NCBI GenBank assembly: GCA_022823605.1
Contig: JAJEHS010000004.1
Span: forward strand, 270,014-334,013
DNA length: 64,000 nucleotides
Reading direction: 5' to 3'
Source: Paracoccaceae bacterium
GTDB taxonomy: Bacteria > Pseudomonadota > Alphaproteobacteria > Rhodobacterales > Rhodobacteraceae
In this document: positions 57,996-64,000 of the stretch, in pieces
Position numbering within the stretch: the stretch's first letter is position 1
How the letters are laid out: each line of letters opens with the position of its first letter
Program-made: the position numbers and the translations under genes
The notes under the pieces: model-generated
What the model was told of the DNA's origin: nothing
Databases searched by the model: none
The model's input: only the letters and a program-made list of their open reading frames with translations

Positions 57996-58901
57996 TTACA
58001 CTTCGCCCTTGGATTGTTGCCTGGTGTAAAACAACAGTGCAATTAAAACCATCGTCAGCAATATCATTGAAGCGGCTGCTCCAAAGGGCCAGTTGCCGGC
58101 ATTCCCCTTGAACTGCTCTTCAATCAGGGAACCAATCATGAAATTCTTTGCACCTCCCAAAAGATCCGGAGCAATAAATGCTCCCAAGCTTGGAATGAAT
58201 ACCAAAATACAGCCTGCTGCGATACCGGGTACCACATTCGGGAGAACAATCCTTCGTAGGGTACTCCATTTGTCTGCATAGAGATCAGCAGCAGCTTCCG
58301 AATAGGTAAAGTTGAATCTTTCCACGGAAGCATAGATCGGTAATACCATGAAGGGGAGATAAGAGTAAAACAACCCGAGTTGGACGGCAATATTGGTATT
58401 GATCAATCCCAAGGGCTCGGATAACAATCCGAATGAAAGCAGGAATTCGTTGATCGGCCCATTATCCCTGATCAGGAATTTCAGGGATACTGTTCTGATG
58501 AGCAGGTTGACCCAATAGGGAACGGTTACCAGGAAAATCCAGAAAGTCCTGTTTTGGGGTTCCCTAGTAGCAATGAAATATGCCGTTGGGAAACCAATTA
58601 TCAGACAGAAAATCGTTGCGATGGTGGCCTGTACAATTGACCGCAGGAAAATGACAATATAAGTCCATTCGATTGTGGGTGGATCATCACCGAAAAGACC
58701 TCTGTCAATCAAAAACTGATCGTAGGCTGCCAGTGAAAATTCCCATATTACACCACCACGAAATTCCTTTGTCATGAAAGAGATCAACAGCATCAAACCA
58801 ACTGGTATGAGCAAGAAAACACCAATAACCACCCAGGATGGTAGCAATAGCCATATTCTCAGTGGGTCAAAGGCTCTCTTTTGATGATAAACTGGTTCCA
58901 T
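57996..58901 (-). CDS. potB: Polyamine-type ABC transporter permease B
   Basis: 301-aa permease, PotB/PotH type, six helices. EAA loop SEAAADLYADKWSTLRRIVLP with FIPSLGAFIAPDLLGGA after it, the usual PotB signature. Starts at an ATG 8 bp after potA ends. Pairs with the potC product to form the channel. Confidence 0.92.
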   Translation of the reverse strand: MEPVYHQKRAFDPLRIWLLLPSWVVIGVFLLIPVGLMLLISFMTKEFRGGVIWEFSLAAYDQFLIDRGLFGDDPPTIEWTYIVIFLRSIVQATIATIFCLIIGFPTAYFIATREPQNRTFWIFLVTVPYWVNLLIRTVSLKFLIRDNGPINEFLLSFGLLSEPLGLINTNIAVQLGLFYSYLPFMVLPIYASVERFNFTYSEAAADLYADKWSTLRRIVLPNVVPGIAAGCILVFIPSLGAFIAPDLLGGAKNFMIGSLIEEQFKGNAGNWPFGAAASMILLTMVLIALLFYTRQQSKGEV

Positions 58902-58909
58902 GGATTTTC

Positions 58910-59998
58910 CTAGGATCGCAAGATCCTGATTGAATCCTTGCTGAAACTGAGACTTACCTCACTTCCGGCAGGTAATAATTTCCTCCTTTCAAATCCATTT
59001 TGATCACGAACCTTGAGGGTCTTCTCACCAGGAACTCGAACCTGGTATTCCGTATCTGTACCCAAATACATTGATTGCTGTATTGTTCCCGGGATTGAAT
59101 CAATCTGGTTGTCCGAGGTGCCAATTCTGATTTTTTCAGGCCTGAGAAGAATCTTGACCTCCTGATTTTTGACCAACCCCGACGCACCACCACCTGATAT
59201 GATGAAATCTTCAGCAATCTGGTATTTTGCTTCTTCATCATTCAATTCCACCAGAGTTGCTTGCAGAATATTCGTTTCACCTATGAAGTTTGCCACAATC
59301 TCGTTTTTGGGGCTTTCATAAATTTCCTGAGCTTTTCCAATTTGTTGAATTACTCCTTCGGACATGACGGCAATTCTGTCAGACATGGCCAGTGCCTCTT
59401 CCTGGTCATGAGTTACAAAAACAAAAGTAATCCCTGTTTCCTGTTGGAGTTGCTTCAATTCTAGCCGCATGGCTTGTCGAAGTTTTAAATCAAGGGCCGA
59501 TAATGGTTCGTCAAGCAACAGTACCTTGGGTCGAGGAGCAATGGCCCTTACTAGGGCGGCACGCTGCTGCTGGCCGCCTGACAATTGATTGGGTTTTCTT
59601 TCGGCAAAAGGTCGCAATCTTACCAAATCAAGCATTTTCCAGACGGTTGGTTGGATATCATCCTTGACCCACCCTCTCATCTTCAAACCAAATGCGACAT
59701 TTTCGAATACTGTCATGTGGGGAAACAGGGCATATTGTTGAAAAACCGTATTCACAGACCTCTTGTTGGGAGGAAGATGCATAAACTCCTTGCCGAAAAG
59801 AAAAATGTTACCCTCGGTAACATTCTCGAAACCGGCAACCATCCTGAGCAAGGTTGTTTTACCACACCCCGAGGGACCCAGCAGGGTAAAGAATTCATTG
59901 TCGTGAATTTTCAGGTTGGCATTATGGATTGCAGTGAAACTGCCGAATTTCTTAACAACCTCCTGAAATTCTATTGCTACTAATTGATTATTGTCCAA
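58910..59998 (-). CDS. potA: Polyamine-type ABC transporter ATP-binding protein
   Basis: 362-aa ATPase: Walker A GPSGCGKTT near residue 40, Q-loop FQQYALFPHM, signature LSGGQQQRAAL, Walker B LLLDEPLSALD, H-loop VTHDQEE, and the C-terminal TOBE/regulatory domain (RPEKIRIG, GTIQQSMYLGTDTEYQV). No ATG gives the complete N-terminus; the start is a TTG (59996-59998) with AGGA 4 nt and AGGAG 16 nt upstream. First gene of the five-gene minus-strand operon ending in the amine dehydrogenase. Confidence 0.92.
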   Translation of the reverse strand: MDNNQLVAIEFQEVVKKFGSFTAIHNANLKIHDNEFFTLLGPSGCGKTTLLRMVAGFENVTEGNIFLFGKEFMHLPPNKRSVNTVFQQYALFPHMTVFENVAFGLKMRGWVKDDIQPTVWKMLDLVRLRPFAERKPNQLSGGQQQRAALVRAIAPRPKVLLLDEPLSALDLKLRQAMRLELKQLQQETGITFVFVTHDQEEALAMSDRIAVMSEGVIQQIGKAQEIYESPKNEIVANFIGETNILQATLVELNDEEAKYQIAEDFIISGGGASGLVKNQEVKILLRPEKIRIGTSDNQIDSIPGTIQQSMYLGTDTEYQVRVPGEKTLKVRDQNGFERRKLLPAGSEVSLSFSKDSIRILRS

Positions 59999-60876
59999 TT
60001 TCCTGAATTGCTCCTTTTAACAATAATCATCCAATTGTAAAATCTGGCAGAATCTGTAATTGGCTAGCCAATTCAATTCTCAACCAAAGCCGTTTTCCAG
60101 TAAAATATTTCATGATTAACAAAATGTTGTTTTGTATTTACATCTAACTGAAACATGATTGTTAGAAATCAGATGAATTTAACTTACCATGAAAACCAAT
60201 GATAAACATTTCTTGCTTTCTAGATTAGTAGTATATTTTAACAGAATGAGCAAATTTCAGCATAAAGTCTGTTGTATGCTCATTTTGATTTTAATTGGGA
60301 ACATTTCCTTTGCTAGTGGGGATATGCCACAGGATTTGGTGGGGACAATGAATCCTATTAGGCTTGTGACAATCCATATGATTAAGTGATCATCTAGTCT
60401 GATGAATGACAACAACAAGATGAGGTATGGTGGAATGTATGAATTTATGACAGATGGTAGATCTTGGTAAGCGATTTACACGAAGATTAAGAATTAAATT
60501 TGATGAATTTAAAAATGAAATCACCAAAAAAGTGGTTAGGAGAATTTGCCCATAGCAAGGTTGTCTTTATTCCCGTGATGAATAAATCAATCTCAGTTGC
60601 TTTGGTTACGGTATCGTAAACCAAAACTGAAAATAGATCCTGACACTAATGAATTATTCTACAAGTACAGTAAAGAATCGCTAAATCCTAAAAAAAAGCT
60701 TACAATTATGGCTCATAAGAATCTCCAATCGTATAGGTAATTATATTTTAGTTTTGGTACAAAAACCCACCCTCCCCGTGATCCACTCCCGGGAAAAGTG
60801 GTACATATGTAAACGGTAAGTAACAAATGTATCATATGGCACAGAAACAGAACTGATAATTTAGGGGATTACACAC
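59999..60876. other. Long intergenic region upstream of potA
   Basis: About 880 bp of AT-rich DNA without a convincing gene. A 66-codon plus-strand ORF at 60189-60389 has a hydrophobic segment ending NISFASGD, like a signal peptide, but nothing after it; it may be the relic of an exported protein. A hairpin CCACT-N9-AGTGG at 60783-60801 could end the autotransporter transcript. The pot promoter should be near the right edge of potA. Confidence 0.4.
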
Positions 60877-63800
60877 TTACCAATGCCAGGTAAACCCTAA
60901 GCCCGAACTCGTATCCGAATCATCAGCCTTAGGGTTTGTCCATAAATCCAAGTAAATATTTGCTGCCTGTTCCGTATCAGGTTCAATCCTATAACCTAGC
61001 TTCGATGATTTTACCCCCTCAGAAGATTCCCCTGAAACCGCCGCATAAGGAGAACCAACCATGCCTCCGCCTCGATTTACTCCATAAGCCGCTTCAGCTG
61101 ACCAACTACCCTCACTTTCTGTTTCACTCAGACCAGGGAATGTATCTGGACCTATCAAGGCTTGCCGCCCTCCAGAAGCACTTCCTCCTAGGGCGTACCC
61201 CATCTGAACTGATAATCCTTCTTTAGTCTTTGGATTTGGATCGTAAATAACTCCCAAGGCAATTCCCCAATCCTCAAAATTACCATCCTCATGAACAGCT
61301 AAGGTACGTCCTTGCAAAATTACAGTGAGACCACTTTCTGAATTTGTCCACTCTATACCTCCTCCTACTTCTAAACCAATACCAGTCTCAGCATCACCCC
61401 CATCATATCGAATTCCGACTTCTACTGTTGGCTTAACGCTTATACCTGATTCCATTTGGTTTTCCCAATCAGCAACTATACCAGTACGGAATCTTGTAGT
61501 TTCATTGCTAGATGCCATCAGTCCTGGATCTTCATCAGAGTCGGTTTGCGTCCAAAGGAAATCTGTGGTCCAGTTCAAATTGATACCTCCATCATGCAAT
61601 CTTGGAACCAAAGTTCCCTCTGCTCCGGCAGCAAGCATTTTCCAGTCAATATCTGTTTTGATCATGTCACCGAGATGTGTATCAATTGCCATCTCTCCAC
61701 TACCGATGCCAAATGCTCCCCAGACTGAAAGATTATCATTAATCTGGTGGGTTGTATAGGGTACAAAACTCGTGAGGGTAGCTTCAATTTCTCCTTTCCG
61801 CGTAGTACCGAAGGTACCCTTGCCTTTACTTCTGGCAGCCATCACACCAAATAATGTTTTATTTCTTTGCCAATCTGCTCCAAACATTATGCTGGTAACT
61901 TCCCCATCAACAGTTTTTTCGTCTTTGCCACCACTATAAACTGATTTTGCTGCACGACCCCATATCCCGAAAGAAAGATCATTTTCATTAATTTTGGTTA
62001 AAGCAAAGGATGTACCAAGGAGGATTTCATCATCAGTAACTTCTCTACTTTCCGGGGTAGGATTATCAAAGCCACCAACACCCCATGTGTCTCTAACCGA
62101 ATTAATCTGCTGGGAAGTTTCTTGTGATACAGATTCATCTTGGTTGTTGATATTGTCATCTATATCACCTGAAACCTGTGCGTTTGCTTTACCAGACTTT
62201 CGCAAAGGTTGACTAATAAACTGTCCAGTGAAACCATTACTTCGGTCAGCAGTAACACGATCTCTTATTGCTTCCAAATTCTGTTCCGCAACCGTTCGGC
62301 CAAACCTTGATAACCATTGGGGAGGCTGTGAGTCCATATTCATTATCGTACCAACGGCCACAACATCATCCAACTCTTTACTGGAAACAACTAATTCGAA
62401 GGTTTCAGACCTTTCCTGATGATAATCGTCGTAAATCTCTACCACTATCTGTTTTTCAGTTTCCCCGGGACTAAAGCTCGTGTTTCCACTTAATTCCTTA
62501 TAATCAATATTTTGGCGAGCCGATATGGGATTTGATTCACGGGTGTAATAATTAATATCAATTTTCTTGGTCAAAGGTTTTTCTAACATTACCTTGAAGC
62601 GTATTTCCAAGTCACTTTCATTAGCTGAGGCATCTTTCACAATTATATTTGTTGTACTTACTTCGTTTTTATCGTCATCATTTATCATGATTTTGGAGTC
62701 AATTACGTTTGACTGCGTTTCATGCATGACCGTTCCAGAGACGGAAATAGCTTCCGTAATTTCTTCAACATTATCGTCCATAGGTGTAAGCATGAAAGTA
62801 CTTGAACCACTGCCCGAACCTGCTTTGATGACAATATTAAACGGTTTAACTTGAACAAAATCTGTTCCAGTAACAGCCGTGTCATCTACTATAGAAACCT
62901 CTATTATCATATCTTTTGCGTAGGTTGTTCCACCCATTACATTTGCAGATATACCAACCGATACTGGTCCTGTATTCTCGTCGATGCTATTCTGATTGCC
63001 ATCAGTCTGACTATCAGTATCAACTACAAGCATTATGCTTTCAGGAGCGTCATCATCATCGGTGATGGTTAGCGTTACATCACTTGGGTTAGCCACACCT
63101 CCTGAAACTGTCGCCGATACAGTAATGGACTTGTCAGGATTATCCATTGAATTGTCTATTGAAGCTATCGTTACCAGGCCTGTGCTACTAGTTGAATTCG
63201 CTTTTATAGTTAAGGTTTTATTCTGGCTCAGTGTGAAGTCACTGGTTGTCGCAGGTGAGGTTGGTGTTGCTGAAACAGTTACGATAACATCTTCACTGAC
63301 CGATTTATCCAGACTTGCGGTCACTGTCGCTTGACCTCCATTTTCAGAAATACTCGTCGAAGATAGTATCAAGGTTACTGTACGCGCACTTAATGGTACC
63401 GCATCATCATTGATAATCTTCCCCGTCGTATCAAGCGTGGACTGGACGGCTCCATCCTTCTTGGGGAAGGTGGCATTGACCACAGACGACAAACGCAGAA
63501 TGATCGTCTCGTTTTCTTCATCCAGCGTATCACCGGTGATCGCCACCTCTACCGTCTTGGACGTCTCACCCGCCGCAAACGTGACCGTCCCCGAAGCAAT
63601 CGCCGTATAATCCACACCCGAGGTCGCGGTGCCTGTCCGTGTATCCGCATAGTCAACCGAAACCGCCTTGCCACTCGTCGTCGACAGCACCAGCGTGAAG
63701 GTCATGGGTGTCGTCCCACTGTTACCTTCCTCAATTTGTAGTGCATCAATGGTTACAACCGGCGGGCCATCATCATCGGTCAAGCCGATCGCCGTCTTGG

Positions 63801-64000
63801 TAATGAGGATGAAACCGGAGGTCCCGTCAACACTGATCTCCTCTTCTGCCTCATCAAGCATGTCATCGGTCGGCGTCAGGGTGAAGGTCTGGCCGGCACT
63901 GCTTGCACCCGCCGGAATGGTGATGTCAAAGTCTGCCACCGACGCATAGTCCACACCCGGTGTCGCACTGTCATCCTTGGTGCCAACCTTGACACTGACC
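60877..64000 (-). CDS. Calx-beta-repeat autotransporter (5'-partial)
   Basis: Outer-membrane or surface protein, at least 1040 aa; the frame stays open to the right edge, so the N-terminus is missing. The first ~560 visible residues are four to five Calx-beta-like modules with acidic calcium-type ends (LTDDDG, INDDA, ITDDDD, INDDDK), e.g. GVDYTAIASGTVTFAAGE. After QPPQWLSRFGRTVAEQNLEAI comes a ~440-residue C-terminal region of alternating beta strands ending GLGFTWHW, typical of an autotransporter barrel with terminal aromatic residue. Likely an adhesin. Base composition changes sharply at about 63.4 kb. Confidence 0.82.
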   Translation of the reverse strand, partial: VSVKVGTKDDSATPGVDYASVADFDITIPAGASSAGQTFTLTPTDDMLDEAEEEISVDGTSGFILITKTAIGLTDDDGPPVVTIDALQIEEGNSGTTPMTFTLVLSTTSGKAVSVDYADTRTGTATSGVDYTAIASGTVTFAAGETSKTVEVAITGDTLDEENETIILRLSSVVNATFPKKDGAVQSTLDTTGKIINDDAVPLSARTVTLILSSTSISENGGQATVTASLDKSVSEDVIVTVSATPTSPATTSDFTLSQNKTLTIKANSTSSTGLVTIASIDNSMDNPDKSITVSATVSGGVANPSDVTLTITDDDDAPESIMLVVDTDSQTDGNQNSIDENTGPVSVGISANVMGGTTYAKDMIIEVSIVDDTAVTGTDFVQVKPFNIVIKAGSGSGSSTFMLTPMDDNVEEITEAISVSGTVMHETQSNVIDSKIMINDDDKNEVSTTNIIVKDASANESDLEIRFKVMLEKPLTKKIDINYYTRESNPISARQNIDYKELSGNTSFSPGETEKQIVVEIYDDYHQERSETFELVVSSKELDDVVAVGTIMNMDSQPPQWLSRFGRTVAEQNLEAIRDRVTADRSNGFTGQFISQPLRKSGKANAQVSGDIDDNINNQDESVSQETSQQINSVRDTWGVGGFDNPTPESREVTDDEILLGTSFALTKINENDLSFGIWGRAAKSVYSGGKDEKTVDGEVTSIMFGADWQRNKTLFGVMAARSKGKGTFGTTRKGEIEATLTSFVPYTTHQINDNLSVWGAFGIGSGEMAIDTHLGDMIKTDIDWKMLAAGAEGTLVPRLHDGGINLNWTTDFLWTQTDSDEDPGLMASSNETTRFRTGIVADWENQMESGISVKPTVEVGIRYDGGDAETGIGLEVGGGIEWTNSESGLTVILQGRTLAVHEDGNFEDWGIALGVIYDPNPKTKEGLSVQMGYALGGSASGGRQALIGPDTFPGLSETESEGSWSAEAAYGVNRGGGMVGSPYAAVSGESSEGVKSSKLGYRIEPDTEQAANIYLDLWTNPKADDSDTSSGLGFTWHW

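Overview
The window looks like a chromosomal segment of a fairly AT-rich alphaproteobacterium, probably free-living marine or host-associated. ThrS and IF-3 carry sequence patterns I associate with Alphaproteobacteria. Membrane transhydrogenase, Tat and TRAP systems, di-heme peroxidase, a lipid-A-type acyltransferase and an outer-membrane autotransporter fit a Gram-negative. Five separate uptake systems point to a scavenger of amines, peptides, organic acids and nucleoside- or sugar-like solutes. The species cannot be fixed from the sequence alone.

Layout. 1-3.4 kb: parE (enters from outside the window) converging on the ABC-F gene uup. 3.4-6.8 kb: a small accessory island in which a complete hipBA toxin-antitoxin pair, with four operator-like palindromes, sits between a decayed relaxase and a decayed DUF4338-type gene. 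6.8-12.1 kb: a BMP-type ABC importer operon whose last gene, a cytosine-deaminase-like amidohydrolase, has become a pseudogene and is followed by a truncated DUF4143 ATPase. 12.6-16 kb: a three-gene sugar module (PfkB kinase, FucI/AraA-like isomerase, Gfo/Idh dehydrogenase). 16-18.6 kb: MauG-like peroxidase, Sel1 protein and PhyH dioxygenase. 18.6-24.2 kb (minus): two M20 amidohydrolases with a complete TRAP transporter (dctQMP). 24.3-27.5 kb: a second BMP binding protein preceded by a 16-codon leader ORF, an amidohydrolase and a secreted EEP-family hydrolase. 27.8-33.6 kb: a five-gene peptide/nickel-type ABC operon. 33.6-36.6 kb: pntAB.

36.9-43.3 kb: an SDR gene, then a very AT-rich patch with an orphan MbcA/ParS-type antitoxin, a PD-(D/E)XK nuclease and a membrane-anchored coiled-coil protein beside tRNA-Thr(UGU), then an iron-type permease and an alpha/beta hydrolase. 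43.4-49 kb: housekeeping genes thrS, infC (with an AUA start codon), a thiolase, an acyltransferase and a DMT transporter. 49.2-52.4 kb: an oxidative operon of an HpaB-type monooxygenase, a flavin-reductase/RidA fusion and a DUF1028 protein, resembling in logic the Rut pyrimidine pathway; this is my best candidate for an undescribed system. 52.6-53.8 kb: an IS1380 remnant and a small DUF5678/retropepsin gene pair. 53.9-60 kb (minus): a polyamine-type importer potABCD transcribed into a trimethylamine/histamine-dehydrogenase-family flavoenzyme whose active-site substitutions argue for an amine other than trimethylamine. 60.9-64 kb (minus): the 3' part of a Calx-beta autotransporter that changes sharply in base composition near 63.4 kb.

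Several operons carry intercistronic hairpins next to the solute-binding-protein gene (TRAP, peptide and polyamine systems), consistent with separate dosage of the binding protein. All functional statements rest on reading protein motifs by eye; no database search was run.
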